64,000 nucleotides of DNA from Burkholderia gladioli (lineage in GTDB: Bacteria > Pseudomonadota > Gammaproteobacteria > Burkholderiales > Burkholderiaceae), in contig NZ_CP009322.1 in NCBI RefSeq assembly GCF_000959725.1, positions 1,054,001 to 1,118,000 on the forward strand. Reading direction: 5' to 3'. A program made the translations under genes and the position numbers. The notes beneath the pieces were generated by a model. The model was not told the DNA's origin. It saw only the letters and a list, made by a program, of their open reading frames with translations, and did no database searches. Of this stretch, positions 8,375 through 17,822 are shown piece after piece (position 1 is the stretch's first letter; the number at the start of each line of letters is the position of its first letter).

Positions 8375-8397
8375 TGTACCGCTGATGCCCGCGAAAC

Positions 8398-8961
8398 TTA
8401 GATCTTGCCGACCAGGTCCAGCGACGGGGTCAGCGTTTCAGCGCCCGGCGTCCACTTGGCGGGGCAGACTTCACCCGGGTGCGATGCGACGTATTGGGCA
8501 GCCTGCACCTTGCGCAGCAGCTCGCCTGCGTCACGGCCGATGCCGTTGTCGTGGATTTCGGCGATCTTGATTTCGCCTTCCGGGTTGATCACGAAGGTGC
8601 CGCGCAGTGCCAGGCCTTCTTCTTCGATCAGCACGTCGAAAGCGCGTGCCAGCGTTGCCGTCGGATCGCCGACCAGCGGGTACTGGATCTTGGCGATGGT
8701 TTCCGAGGTGTCGTGCCATGCCTTGTGCGTGAAGTGCGTATCGGTCGACACGCCGTAGATTTCCACGCCCAGCTTCTGGAATTCTGCGTAGCGATCTGCC
8801 AGGTCGCCCAGTTCGGTCGGGCACACGAACGTAAAGTCGGCCGGGTAGAACACGATGACCGACCACTTGCCCTTCAGCGATTCTTCGCTGACGGGAACGA
8901 AATCGCCGTTGTGATATGCGGTTGCCTTGAACGGTTTGATCTGGCTGTTGATGATCGGCAT
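8398..8961 (-). CDS. ahpC: alkyl hydroperoxide reductase subunit C (typical 2-Cys peroxiredoxin)
   Basis: 187 residues, identical in length to the well-known bacterial AhpC group. The peroxidatic cysteine is in [12 protein letters not shown] (about residue 47) and the resolving cysteine in [13 protein letters not shown] (about residue 166). It reduces hydrogen peroxide, organic peroxides and peroxynitrite as a decamer and is recycled by AhpF encoded just downstream. An AAAGGA ribosome site precedes ATG 8961. In related bacteria this gene is controlled by OxyR; I could not identify a convincing OxyR site in the upstream 566 bases. Confidence 0.97.
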   Translation of the reverse strand: MPIINSQIKPFKATAYHNGDFVPVSEESLKGKWSVIVFYPADFTFVCPTELGDLADRYAEFQKLGVEIYGVSTDTHFTHKAWHDTSETIAKIQYPLVGDPTATLARAFDVLIEEEGLALRGTFVINPEGEIKIAEIHDNGIGRDAGELLRKVQAAQYVASHPGEVCPAKWTPGAETLTPSLDLVGKI

Positions 8962-9527
8962 TTGCGGTGTCCTTTGAGTGAAAAGGTGATCGGGATGATC
9001 AAGAAGCGACAGTATGACGATTGCCGCCGAGCTTGGGAAATTGCTTGTTTCAATGAGACGGATCGGGATTTTCTATGTGTCCCGATTTCAGGACGGCGCA
9101 CTGCGCGGGCCGGGCTGGAAAGCCGGGCGCCGTGGCGGGTGATGCTGCGATGGGCTGGGGCTGGAAGCCTTGCCGCGCGGGCTTTCGGGCGATTCCACGT
9201 GGCCTTGGCGAGTTGAGCCCGTGGGGCAGCAGCGAGCGCGACGCAGTACCGCGTCGAAATGACACGAATGGCGAGATTTTCGCCGATTCGCGCGGGCTCG
9301 TCCAGTGCCGTTTTCGGGCAGGACGGCGTGCATCCTGCACTGTTTGACGCGCTTGTGACGGTGCGCGTCAATATCCCGACGATTGCGTCGATATACTGCG
9401 TCCATCCTTGTGCAAAACGAAATGAAACGGGGCCGGCGATGATGGAAAAAACGTGCTTGGAGCGATGGCTTGTCATCGGCATGTGGTCGCGAGGTGGGCG
9501 CGCATCGCGCATGCCTGGCGCCGCTCG
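8962..9527. other. divergent promoter region between ahpC and the DUF817 gene
   Basis: 566 bases with no supported gene. The ahpC end is relatively AT-rich and must hold its promoter. The open frames that cross the rest have no family features. I see no strong inverted repeat or consensus promoter pair. Confidence 0.5.
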
Positions 9528-10430
9528 ATGACGGCCAATCCCCCCTCGCTCGCGATCCGCTCGCGCGCCGACGCGGTGATCGAGGCGCTGGCCGCGCACG
9601 GCACCAGCTTGGTGCCGCTGCGGGGCCGTCCCGCCGAGGCCCTCCATGCCTTCCTCGTGTTCGGCTTCCGGCAGGCCTGGGTCTGTCTGTTCGGCGGCTT
9701 GATGGTTGCGTTGCTGATCGCCACGCATGTCGTCTATCCGCCTCATGCGGCCTTGTCGCGCTACGACCTGCTGACGCTCGCGGCCGTCGCGATCCAGATC
9801 GCGCTCGTCGCGCTGCGCCTCGAAACCTGGGACGAGGTCAAGGTGATCCTGCTGTTCCACGTCGCGGGCACGGCGATGGAGGTGTTCAAGACGGCGGTCG
9901 GCTCCTGGCTCTATCCCGAGGCCGCCGTGCTGCGGATCGGCGGGGTGCCGCTGTTCACGGGATTCATGTACGCCTCGGTCGGCAGCTACCTGGCGCGCGC
10001 GATCCGCGAATTCGACCTGCGTTTCACCGGGCATCCGTCGCTGCCGGTCACGGCCGCGCTGTCGGCGGCCATCTACGCGAATTTCTTCACGCATCACTAC
10101 TGGATCGACCTGCGTTACGTGCTGATCGCCCTGGTCGCCGTCGCGTTCCGGCGCTGCCAGGTGCATTACCGCGTCAGCACGCGCTATCACCGCATGCCGA
10201 TGCTGCTCGGTTTCCTGCTGATCGCGCTGTTCATCTGGCTGGCCGAGAACGTCGGCACCTTCAGCCATGCCTGGCTCTATCCCGCGCAGCGCGACGGCTG
10301 GACGATGGTCTCGCCGAGCAAGCTCGGCTCGTGGTTCATGCTGACCATCATGAGTTATGTGATCGTCACGCTGGTGAGTCCGCCGCGGACGTGGCAGGGG
10401 CAGGCCGAGGCGAAGCAGGAGGAAAGCTAG
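9528..10430 (+). CDS. DUF817-family integral membrane protein
   Basis: 300 residues from ATG 9528; 25 upstream codons in frame are Arg/His-rich and unlike the family. About eight hydrophobic segments span the protein, with polar, conserved-looking loops such as [35 protein letters not shown] and [13 protein letters not shown], and [13 protein letters not shown] near the C-terminus. These motifs are characteristic of DUF817, a family of unknown function. The many buried acidic, His and Trp residues suggest an enzyme or ion carrier more than a simple structural protein, but no substrate can be named. It appears to be a single-gene unit. Confidence 0.75.
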   Translation: MTANPPSLAIRSRADAVIEALAAHGTSLVPLRGRPAEALHAFLVFGFRQAWVCLFGGLMVALLIATHVVYPPHAALSRYDLLTLAAVAIQIALVALRLETWDEVKVILLFHVAGTAMEVFKTAVGSWLYPEAAVLRIGGVPLFTGFMYASVGSYLARAIREFDLRFTGHPSLPVTAALSAAIYANFFTHHYWIDLRYVLIALVAVAFRRCQVHYRVSTRYHRMPMLLGFLLIALFIWLAENVGTFSHAWLYPAQRDGWTMVSPSKLGSWFMLTIMSYVIVTLVSPPRTWQGQAEAKQEES

Positions 10431-10651
10431 TTTGGCCGCCGCGTGATGGAGACGAGATGCTTGCGAAACACCGCCGCATCGCTTTCGCCACCACCAGCCG
10501 GCAATCGTCTCGCCTCCCGTTCACGCAATCGTCGCGGCGCGCGCCCCGAGCGGCGGTAGAATGCCGGTTTTCCATTTTCCGCCGCATGGCGCGCGCAGCC
10601 GGTTCGACCCCGATCCCGCCGCTTCGCCCGCCCGCGGCGTGGTGCCCCGCA

Positions 10652-11374
10652 ATGACCCATACCGACGACAAGACCCTCGACGAGCTCGACCAGTTCCTGA
10701 TGTCCGACATCATGTCGGAAAACACCATGACGATCGAAATGCTCGACGGCTACCTGACCGCGATCGCGATCGGCCCGGCCACCATCGCGCCGACCGAATG
10801 GCTGGCCGACGTCTGGGGGCCGAGCGAGGACGACGCGCCCGATTTCGAGAGCTACGAGCAGGCCGAGCACGTCTTCAACCTGATGATGCGTCACTACAAT
10901 GCGATCCTGCAGACCTTCGACAAGGATCCCTCGTCGATCGCGCCGCTGTTCAGCGTCAACGAGGTGGGCGAGGACGACGACGCGCACGAGTACATCGACG
11001 CCGAAGCCTGGGCCAACGGCTTCTTCCAGGGCATGGGCCTGCGCTGGGACGACTGGCAGCCGCTGCTCGAGCATCCCGAGGCCGACGAATGGCTGCGCCC
11101 GCTGCGCCTGCTGGGCGGCGACGAGCTGTCCGACGAGGAACGCGAACTGGTTGCGGTGCCGGCCGAGCGCGAGAAGCTGTCGGAGCAGGTGCCGCCCTCG
11201 GTGCTGAAGATCCACGAGTTCTGGCTGCCGCATCGCGCGCCCACGCAGGAGCGCCTGCTCGCGCAGACCATCCAGCGCGACGCGCCGAAGGTTGGCCGCA
11301 ACGATCCCTGCCCGTGCGGCAGCGGCAAGAAGCACAAGAAGTGCTGCGGCACGGACGACGGGCAGCCGGATTGA
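10652..11374 (+). CDS. YecA/UPF0149-family protein with C-terminal SEC-C zinc motif
   Basis: 240 residues from ATG 10652; the longer open frame upstream is non-homologous. The N-terminal 190 residues are the acidic, helical UPF0149 domain ([32 protein letters not shown]). The last 25 residues hold the SEC-C motif [18 protein letters not shown], which binds zinc as in SecA and in YecA of E. coli. YecA has been linked to SecA-ribosome contact, so a role near the translocon or ribosome is plausible. It has no obvious operon partner and ends at a hairpin shared with a convergent nitroreductase gene. Confidence 0.88.
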   Translation: MTHTDDKTLDELDQFLMSDIMSENTMTIEMLDGYLTAIAIGPATIAPTEWLADVWGPSEDDAPDFESYEQAEHVFNLMMRHYNAILQTFDKDPSSIAPLFSVNEVGEDDDAHEYIDAEAWANGFFQGMGLRWDDWQPLLEHPEADEWLRPLRLLGGDELSDEERELVAVPAEREKLSEQVPPSVLKIHEFWLPHRAPTQERLLAQTIQRDAPKVGRNDPCPCGSGKKHKKCCGTDDGQPD

Positions 11375-11437
11375 GCGTCGCGCGCGACGCTCGATACGCC
11401 GGAGAGCGTTTGCGTCGAGCCCGTCCCTGATCGCTTC

Positions 11438-11469
11438 CGGTATCGTCGGCATCTTCGTCGACGATACCG
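11438..11469. terminator. hairpin between convergent UPF0149 and nitroreductase genes
   Basis: A perfect 11-bp inverted repeat CGGTATCGTCG/CGACGATACCG around a 10-base loop lies in the 110-base gap between stops at 11374 and 11485. There is no T run, so it is probably a bidirectional barrier. Confidence 0.6.
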
Positions 11470-11484
11470 CGAGCCCCGATCGCC

Positions 11485-12351
11485 TTACTTCAACCCGAAT
11501 CCCAACTCCGCCAGCGCGCTCGCCAGCCGATCGCGTCCGGACAGCGCTTCCGCCCCGCGCACGCGGCGCGATGCCTGCCCGGTCCATCCCGATTCCGGCA
11601 TCTGCTGCATCTGCTGGAACGCGCTCATCGACGCGTTGTAGTCGGCCAGTGCCTCGGCCGTCTCGGCCTGGTAACGCTCCTCGTGCAGCACCAGCGGGGC
11701 CGGCAGGCGCGGCTTCACGTCGGTGACGACGTCCGGATCGGGATAGCCGATGGTCAGCCCGAACACCGCGAACGCTTCCTTGGGCAGCCCCAGTTCCTGC
11801 GCGACCGCCTCGGGCTGGTTGCGCATCCCGCCGATATAGCAGCAGCCCAGCCCCAGCGATTCGAGCGCGACCACCGTGTTCTGCGCGGCGAAGGCCGCGT
11901 CGGCCACGCCGACCAGGAACGCTTCCAGGAACTCGAGGCCGTCGCCGGGCATCTGCTCGACGTCGGACACGCGGCGCAGGCGCGACAGGTCGGCGATGAA
12001 CACCAGCAGCAGCGGCGCCTTGGCGACGTGGCGCTGGTTGCCGGCGAAGCTGGCCAGGCGAGCGCGGCGCTCGGCGTCGCGCACGGCCACCACGCTCCAG
12101 GCCTGCAGGTTCGACGAGGTCGGCGCCGATTGCGCGGCGGCGGCGATGGTTTCGAGGATGTCGTCGGGCAGCGCGCGATCGGCGTAGGCGCGCACCGAGC
12201 GGTGGCGCAGCAGGGTCGCGATGACCTCGTTGACGGCCGCGTCGTGCGCGCCCTGCGCCGGGCTCCAGGCGGCGCCGTAGCGCTCGCGCAGCAGGGCGTG
12301 GCGGGAGGCGGTGGCCTGGGTCTCGTCGAGGGCCGTGGCGATATCGTTCAT
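11485..12351 (-). CDS. nitroreductase-family NAD(P)H-dependent flavin oxidoreductase (NfsA/FRP type)
   Basis: 288 residues. FMN-binding signatures are visible: LLRHRSVRAYADRALPDD near 49-66, APTSSNLQAWSVVAV near 82-96, and GLGCCYIGGMRNQPEAV near 168-184, followed by the long C-terminal extension seen in the NfsA/FRP subgroup (NADPH-oxygen-insensitive nitroreductases). It reduces quinones, nitroaromatics or flavins by two-electron transfer in the cytoplasm. It stands alone and is convergent with the UPF0149 gene. The natural substrate is unknown. Confidence 0.85.
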   Translation of the reverse strand: MNDIATALDETQATASRHALLRERYGAAWSPAQGAHDAAVNEVIATLLRHRSVRAYADRALPDDILETIAAAAQSAPTSSNLQAWSVVAVRDAERRARLASFAGNQRHVAKAPLLLVFIADLSRLRRVSDVEQMPGDGLEFLEAFLVGVADAAFAAQNTVVALESLGLGCCYIGGMRNQPEAVAQELGLPKEAFAVFGLTIGYPDPDVVTDVKPRLPAPLVLHEERYQAETAEALADYNASMSAFQQMQQMPESGWTGQASRRVRGAEALSGRDRLASALAELGFGLK

Positions 12352-12468
12352 GACCGGTGCATCTCCAGTACGTCGGTGAAAAAGCCGCCATGGTATGCGA
12401 GATGGCCTAGCTTTGCCGAGGCGCGCCGCGTGGGCGCCGCGCCTCGACAGCTTGGCGTCAGCGGGCCG

Positions 12469-12732
12469 TCAGCTCGCGTCGTGCTCCGCCTCGCGCTCGA
12501 CGAAGCCGCCGCAGCGGTCGCCCGGCGAGACCAGCCGGTCGAGCTTCAGGCACAGCCGGCTGCGCCCGACGCTGGCGCCGTAGCCCGAGCTGAACGAGGC
12601 CAGCCCGCCGATGCGGGCCTCCAGCAGCGCGCGGTCGTCGGCCCAGTGCGCGCAGCGTGCGCAGTCTGTGCGCGCGGCGTCCGCCGGCTCCGGGGCAGCC
12701 CTGAATCGGCCGATCAAGGCGCCGACGCTCAT
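12469..12732 (-). CDS. small four-cysteine protein coupled to the YeiH-type exporter
   Basis: 87 residues. Cys24-x2-Cys27 followed by Trp30, then Cys61, then Cys74 in a 'GDRCGGF' context. The C-x2-C ... C ... D-x-C-x2-F arrangement is that of small metal-binding (zinc or iron) knuckle proteins, but I cannot name a family. The ATG overlaps the stop of the putative sulfate exporter gene (ATGA at 12729-12732), so it is translated in coupling with it. Its neighbour suggests a role in sulfur or redox sensing, which is speculation. The reading frame has the normal GC3 bias of real genes here. Confidence 0.65.
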   Translation of the reverse strand: MSVGALIGRFRAAPEPADAARTDCARCAHWADDRALLEARIGGLASFSSGYGASVGRSRLCLKLDRLVSPGDRCGGFVEREAEHDAS

Positions 12733-14147
12733 TGGCCCAGCGTCGCCCAGTAAGGCGCGAACACATGCACCGACAACAGGTAGCCGATCACGATATTGAC
12801 GGCGACGCCTGCCGTGAAGGCGATCAGCGGCCGGCTGCCGGCCGCCGACAGCGCGCCGAAGCGCGTGGTCAGCCCGATGCTGAGGAAGCAGAAAGTGAAG
12901 GCCCAGGTGCGCAGCGCCGTGATCGGCGCGACGAAGGCCGGCGTGACGACGCTGCGGTAGTCGGCCAGCGAGTAGTGCGAGGCGATCCAGGTAACCAGCG
13001 CGGACGCCAGCACGAAGCCGATCACGAACTTGGGAAAGCGCGTCCAGATCTCGCCGGCGCGGGCCCGCGTGGTGACTTCCGCGCCGCCGTCCTCGCGATC
13101 CCAGCGGGTGGTCGCGACGATCGCCAGCACGAAGGCCCAGATGCCGATCCAGATGTCGCGGCCGACCACCTTCATCAGCACGAAGGCCTGCAGCGAGGCA
13201 TCCGGCGCGCCGGCCACCGCGCCTGGCGCGTGCCGGGCGAAATCGCCATAGGCCTGGGCGGCGGCGATGCCGGCCGCGTCGGCGAATTCGGAGGTGCCGA
13301 TCCAGGCGCCGGCGATGCCGGTCGGCAGCCCGAGCGCGCGCGAGATGCCGGGCAGGGCGAACACCATCACGATCGCCCAGACCACCACCAGGGTGATGGC
13401 CACCGAGGCCTGCTCGCGCCTGGCGCGCACCGCGCCGGCGATCGCGATCGCGGCCGACACGCCGCACACCGCGCCGCCCACCCCGAGCACGGCGGCGAAG
13501 CGCCGGTCGAGCTTGAGCGCGCGCGCCACCGCGTAGATCACGAAGAAGGTGGCCAGCGAGACGATGCTGGCCTGGCCGACCGCCACCGGGCCGGCCCAGG
13601 CGATCAGCGTGAGCGGCAGCGTGGCGCCCAGCAGCACGATCCCCACCTTGATGTAGAACTCGACGCGCAGCGCCGGCGCGAGCCAGGCCGGCACCGTGAA
13701 CAGGTTGGAGACGAGCAGCCCGAGCAGCAGCGCGATCAACGGGGGTTCGAGGTTGTAGGTGCTGGCCTGGGCCCAGGCGCCGATCGCGAAGATCACGCCC
13801 GAGGCCAGGAACAGCACCAGGAAGCCGGGCAGGAAGCGCGCCAGCGGCAGCTTCAGCGCGGCGATCGCGATCGAGAACACCAGCGCGAAGGCGACGAACA
13901 GGGCGACATAACCCCCCGCGTGCCTGCCGACGTCGGCGGCCAGTTGCGCGAGGCTGGACCACCTGGCCGGCGCGACCGCCAGGCCCTTGATGCTGCCGCC
14001 GGTGGCGAACAGCAGCCAGGCCGCGAGGATCGCGAACAGGCCGATTCCCACCGCCCACCAGTCCTCCGTGCCGAATGGCTTGCCGCCGGTAGTGGCCGCC
14101 GCGCGCGCGCCGTCCTGGCTGCCGCGCGTGATCGATGTGTCGCTCAT
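12729..14147 (-). CDS. YeiH/UPF0324-family putative sulfate exporter
   Basis: 472 residues with about eleven hydrophobic segments. Conserved family stretches include 'LEPPLIALLLGLLVSN', 'FYIKVGIVLLGATLPL', 'GVGGAVCGVSAAIAIAGAV' and 'WIGTSEFADAAGIAAA', the last two being the discontinuous-helix motifs of the UPF0324 transporters. The family is annotated as sulfate exporters from limited evidence. An AGGGGGAA ribosome site precedes ATG 14147. It forms a two-gene operon with the small Cys protein. Inner membrane. Confidence 0.85.
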   Translation of the reverse strand: MSDTSITRGSQDGARAAATTGGKPFGTEDWWAVGIGLFAILAAWLLFATGGSIKGLAVAPARWSSLAQLAADVGRHAGGYVALFVAFALVFSIAIAALKLPLARFLPGFLVLFLASGVIFAIGAWAQASTYNLEPPLIALLLGLLVSNLFTVPAWLAPALRVEFYIKVGIVLLGATLPLTLIAWAGPVAVGQASIVSLATFFVIYAVARALKLDRRFAAVLGVGGAVCGVSAAIAIAGAVRARREQASVAITLVVVWAIVMVFALPGISRALGLPTGIAGAWIGTSEFADAAGIAAAQAYGDFARHAPGAVAGAPDASLQAFVLMKVVGRDIWIGIWAFVLAIVATTRWDREDGGAEVTTRARAGEIWTRFPKFVIGFVLASALVTWIASHYSLADYRSVVTPAFVAPITALRTWAFTFCFLSIGLTTRFGALSAAGSRPLIAFTAGVAVNIVIGYLLSVHVFAPYWATLGQ

Positions 14148-14415
14148 CGTATTCCCCCTGATCGATTGGTCTGCCCCGCGTCGCCGGAACGCGCGCGAGG
14201 GCGCGCCCGATGCGGGGCCGGGCGCCCCTGGGCCGGTCGGCCGGCGGGTACGCCCAACGATCGAGTATGGAAGCCCGCGCGAACGCGCGGAAATGACTTA
14301 TTCGACTTTGCTTATGGCTTGGCCCATGACACGGGCAGGCACGGCGCGAGGCTGAAAGCGAAGGGAAAGGCGCTCGCGCGGCGGCGATCGTCATCGCCGC
14401 CGGCAGGGCATCGAT

Positions 14416-14910
14416 TCAATGCATGTAGGTGACGTTGCGCTCGCGGGCGCGAATCTCGAGCCCGGCGTCGAGCAGCGAGATCGAGAACCAGCGCGTGAGC
14501 TTGAGCACGCCGCTGACCGAGAACGCCGGCAGCCAGTCGTTCAGCACCCGCATCGCGGCCTCGCCGCGGGTCGACTGCAGATGCGCGATGGTCTGCAGCA
14601 GCGAGGCCTCGTCATAGGCGAGGTCCTGCGCGCAGCGGCAGCGCATGTCGAGCGGGCGCGAGGCCGAGCAGGCCAGGGTGTTCATCATCAGGTCGAAGTG
14701 CTCGAGGCCGTCGGCGTGCACGCCGGCCTCGAGCAGCACGTCGCGCCAGGTGTGGGCGGCGCGCGCGCCGGCATTGGCATTCGAGCCGCAGCCGGGATGC
14801 AGCCAGGTTCGGACCGCGCTCAGCACGACGCGTTCGGCGGTATCGGTTTCGCCCGCGAGCGGGTCGTCGAACAGCGATGGGCGGCCCGCGACAAGTCGGG
14901 TATCACTCAT
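14416..14910 (-). CDS. hypothetical protein, 164 aa, cysteine cluster
   Basis: I do not recognise this protein. It begins at ATG 14910 after a strong GGAGGTG ribosome site. It is soluble and mainly helical in appearance. Cys residues cluster centrally (PGCGSN, then TLACSAS and MRCRCAQDLAYDE), and the C-terminal half reads like an amphipathic helical bundle (VLNDWLPAFSVSGVLKLTRWFSISLLDAG). The ribosome site and codon use support a real gene. It is tandem with the exporter operon downstream and the nitroreductase upstream, but spaced by 268 and 110 bases, so it is probably an independent unit. Possible metal or redox function is only suggested by the cysteines. Confidence 0.6.
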   Translation of the reverse strand: MSDTRLVAGRPSLFDDPLAGETDTAERVVLSAVRTWLHPGCGSNANAGARAAHTWRDVLLEAGVHADGLEHFDLMMNTLACSASRPLDMRCRCAQDLAYDEASLLQTIAHLQSTRGEAAMRVLNDWLPAFSVSGVLKLTRWFSISLLDAGLEIRARERNVTYMH

Positions 14911-15020
14911 GGCACCTCCAGAAGCTTCCAGGGGTTCGGGTTAGGCGGCATCGGGCACGGCCCGCCGCCGCTGGGCGCCGCGTCTCGGGACGCGGCGCGG
15001 GTCGGGGACGGCGGCGCGCC

Positions 15021-15677
15021 TCAGCGCTCGCCGCCTTGCGCGGCGGCGAGCGGCGCTGGCCGCCATTCGCGCACGAAGGCCTCGCGCGGGGGGCGCGAGG
15101 CCGGCGCGGCGCGCTCGGCGGGTGTGCCCACGTAGATGAAGCCGAGCAACTGCTCGTTCGGCGCGAAGCCCAGCGCGTCGTGCAGCGCCGGCTCGCGCGA
15201 ATCGATGCCGGTGGCCCAGAAGCCGCCGTAGCCGAGCTGGTGGATCGCGTTGAGCAGGTTCATCGCGGCCGCGCCCACCGCCAGCAACTGCTCGACCTCG
15301 GGTACCTTGCGATGCGGTACGAGTGCCGCGCCGAGCGCGATCAGCACCGGCGCGGCCTGGGCCTTGGCGGCGCGATGCGCGTTCGAGCCGGGCGCGGCGC
15401 CAGGCTCGCGCGCATCGGCCAGGCCCACCAGCACCTCGCCCAGCGCGCGGCGCGCCTCGCCGCGGATCAGTACGAAGCGCCACGGGCGCAGGTTGCCGTG
15501 ATCGGGCGCGCGCAGGGCGGCGTCCAGGATCGCATCGAGTTCGGCGTCGCTCGGGCCCGGCTCGGTGAGCGGCCAGCGCGATTGACGCGAGAGCAGGCCC
15601 GCCAGGCGATCGGCGGGGGCGGTGGAGGCTGGGGCGAGGCCGGCTTGCGGCGCCGCCGGGGAGAGCAGGGCAGTCAT
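15021..15677 (-). CDS. nitroreductase-family protein (YdjA-like)
   Basis: 218 residues from ATG 15677. Motifs of the small YdjA-type nitroreductases are present: LLSRQSRWPLTEPGPSD (the R-S/R-x4 start), ALRAPDHGNLRPWRFVLI (FMN contact), and LGYGGFWATGIDSREPALHDALGF near the C-terminus. An in-frame ATG at 15719 would leave only 14 bases to the probable Fur box at 15733-15751, leaving no room for a promoter, so 15677 is preferred. The Fur box suggests iron repression. A role in reducing flavin, quinone or a ferric chelate under iron limitation is inference; the family's substrates are mostly unknown. Confidence 0.83.
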   Translation of the reverse strand: MTALLSPAAPQAGLAPASTAPADRLAGLLSRQSRWPLTEPGPSDAELDAILDAALRAPDHGNLRPWRFVLIRGEARRALGEVLVGLADAREPGAAPGSNAHRAAKAQAAPVLIALGAALVPHRKVPEVEQLLAVGAAAMNLLNAIHQLGYGGFWATGIDSREPALHDALGFAPNEQLLGFIYVGTPAERAAPASRPPREAFVREWRPAPLAAAQGGER

Positions 15678-15732
15678 CTCGGACAAATCCGTTCGGTGAA
15701 TGGACGAATCATCGAACAAATCGAGATTAAAT

Positions 15733-15751
15733 GCAAATAATTCTCATTTGC
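15733..15751. promoter_or_regulatory. probable Fur box
   Basis: The 19-base sequence GCAAATAATTCTCATTTGC is an inverted repeat (GCAAAT/ATTTGC) and agrees with the Fur consensus at 12 of 19 positions. It closely resembles iron-regulated operators of beta-proteobacteria. It lies 56 bases upstream of the preferred start of the YdjA-like gene on the minus strand. Nothing on the plus side begins within 580 bases. Confidence 0.65.
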
Positions 15752-16337
15752 GATTGGTGGGTCGTCATGCTGCGGGGCGGCAAAACATGGTGGGAAAGGC
15801 GGTGTGCCGGGCCGCTGCCTGCGCTGCCGAGGCGGGTGCCTGCGGCGGTGCGGCGGGCCACCTGATACTGTTTGACAAATGCCCGGAGCGACGCATGCGG
15901 CCCGATTACCTTTCTCCGCTTCGCAAATCCTGCGTCGGCGCCTCGCATCGTTTCCGATGCGCCAGGCAATCCGCGCCTTCGACACGGCTCCGCACACGCT
16001 TGCCTGCGCTTTCTTCGTGCCGTGATCAATCCCCTCGTGCGCCGATAGGCAATGCAGCAAAACCGGCGCATGATCGATTCCGGCTTCGATGCACAGCGCC
16101 GGCGCATGTCGGCCTGCTCGATGCGCGGCAGAGGATGCGTCGCGGGGTGCCTGCCTCGTCTCGGCGCATCGCCGGCGCGCGAGTCGGCCGGGTCGGCACC
16201 GGCATGGTGCGTTATGTCATCAAACGGTGCCATATCCACGGAAGAATCAGGCTGACGGAAGGCACGGGACTTGCAATATCAGGTCCACGCCGGTCCGGCA
16301 CCCGATGCCGAACACAAGAAGATGGAGAGAATCCTGA
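15752..16337. other. gene-free stretch upstream of the ATP-grasp locus
   Basis: 586 bases with open frames on both strands but no ribosome site, family pattern or codon bias that supports a gene. It probably holds the promoter of the ATP-grasp/transglutaminase locus near its right end. GGAGA precedes ATG 16338 by about 8 bases. Confidence 0.5.
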
Positions 16338-17753
16338 ATGAAGCCATTCGATGAAATGCTGTTATCCGGCGACGCGGTACGCGCACCTTACGAGCGCCTC
16401 AAGCAATGGCTCGACAAGCAGGACCCTGCGAGCCTGGCGCAGAAGGCCCACGACGCCGAGGGCGTGTTCCGGCGCACCGGCATCACCTTCGCCGTCTACG
16501 GCGATGCCGAGGCCGCCGAGCGGTTGATTCCGTTCGACATCGTGCCGCGCATCATCTCCGGCCAGGAGTGGACGCGCCTGTCGCAAGGCATCGAGCAGCG
16601 CGTGATGGCGCTCAATGCCTTCCTCGACGACATCTACCACCGCCAGGAGATCGTGCGCGCGGGCATCGTGCCCAAGCACCTGATCGCGCACAACGAGGCC
16701 TTCCTGCCCGAGATGATCGGCTTTCGGCCGCCCGGGAACGTCTACACCCACATCATCGGCGTCGACATCGTGCGCACCGCCGAGAACCAGTTCTACGTGC
16801 TCGAGGACAACGCGCGCACGCCGTCGGGCGTGTCGTACATGCTCGAGAACCGCGAAACCATGATGCAGCTGTTCCCCGAGCTGTTCCAGCGCGTCAAGGT
16901 GCGGCCGGTCGAGACCTATCCGCAACTGCTGCGCCAGTCGCTGGCCGCGGTCTGCCCGCCGGGCGGCAATGCCGACAACCCGACCGTGGCGGTGCTCACG
17001 CCGGGCATCCACAACTCGGCCTACTACGAGCACGCCTTCCTGGCCGACCAGATGGGCGTGCACCTGGTGGAGGGCAGCGACCTGCAGGTGATCGACGGCC
17101 GGGTGGCGATGCGCACCACCGAAGGCTTCCGGCCGATCGACGTGCTCTACCGGCGCCTGGACGACGCCTTCCTCGATCCGCTCACGTTCCGCCCCGATTC
17201 GGTGCTGGGCGTGGCCGGCATCATGGACGTCTACCGCGCCGGCAACATCACGATCGCCAACGCGCCCGGCACCGGCATCGCCGACGACAAGGCGATTTAC
17301 TCCTACATGCCCGAGATCGTCGAGTTCTACACCGGCCGCAAGGCGCTGCTGGAGAACGTGCCGACCTGGCGCTGCGGCGAGGCCGACAGCCTGCAGTACG
17401 TGCTCGACCACCTGGAGGAGCTGGTCGTCAAGGAAGTGCACGGCTCGGGCGGCTACGGGATGCTGGTCGGCCCTGCCTCGACGCGCGCCGAACGCGAGGC
17501 CTTCTCCGCCAAGCTGCGCGCGCGGCCCTCGAACTACATCGCCCAACCCACGCTCGCGCTGTCGACCACGCCGATCCTGACCGAGGCGGGCCTCGCGCCG
17601 CGCCACGTCGACCTGCGCCCCTTCGTGCTGGTCTCGGACCGGATCCGCATCACGCCGGGCGGCCTGACGCGCGTGGCGCTCAAGGAAGGCTCGCTGGTGG
17701 TCAATTCGAGCCAGGGCGGCGGAACCAAGGACACCTGGGTGCTGGCCGACTGA
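16338..17753 (+). CDS. circularly permuted ATP-grasp protein (DUF404/DUF407), predicted peptide ligase
   Basis: 471 residues spanning the circularly permuted ATP-grasp type 2 fold: FDEMLLSGDAVRAPYERL at the start, 'RTGITFAVYGDAEAAERLIPFDIVPRII', then QFYVLEDNARTPSGVSYMLENR (nucleotide/metal contacts), TPGIHNSAYYEHAFLADQMG, DDAFLDPLTFRPDSVLG, NAPGTGIADDKAIYSYMPE and a C-terminal VKEVHGSGGYGMLVGP strand. The family is predicted to form amide bonds with ATP, modifying a peptide or making a small metabolite, but no substrate is proven. It is first of six same-strand genes, 69 bases before the alpha-E gene. Confidence 0.9.
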   Translation: MKPFDEMLLSGDAVRAPYERLKQWLDKQDPASLAQKAHDAEGVFRRTGITFAVYGDAEAAERLIPFDIVPRIISGQEWTRLSQGIEQRVMALNAFLDDIYHRQEIVRAGIVPKHLIAHNEAFLPEMIGFRPPGNVYTHIIGVDIVRTAENQFYVLEDNARTPSGVSYMLENRETMMQLFPELFQRVKVRPVETYPQLLRQSLAAVCPPGGNADNPTVAVLTPGIHNSAYYEHAFLADQMGVHLVEGSDLQVIDGRVAMRTTEGFRPIDVLYRRLDDAFLDPLTFRPDSVLGVAGIMDVYRAGNITIANAPGTGIADDKAIYSYMPEIVEFYTGRKALLENVPTWRCGEADSLQYVLDHLEELVVKEVHGSGGYGMLVGPASTRAEREAFSAKLRARPSNYIAQPTLALSTTPILTEAGLAPRHVDLRPFVLVSDRIRITPGGLTRVALKEGSLVVNSSQGGGTKDTWVLAD

Positions 17754-17822
17754 GGCCCGCGCTACCGGCACGCGCCGCGCCTCGCGCCGCGCGACAGAGA
17801 AACAAGGATCGGAGAACAGGAC

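Noticed and set aside
9380..9400. Promoter -10 like TATACT at 9392-9397 for the DUF817 gene
   Set aside because: No acceptable -35 at 16-18 bases upstream; a single hexamer is too weak.
15700..16341. Plus-strand 213-codon frame in the gap before the ATP-grasp locus
   Set aside because: No domain, no ribosome site, Arg/Cys/Ala-rich shadow-like composition; it crosses the Fur-like site and the promoter area.
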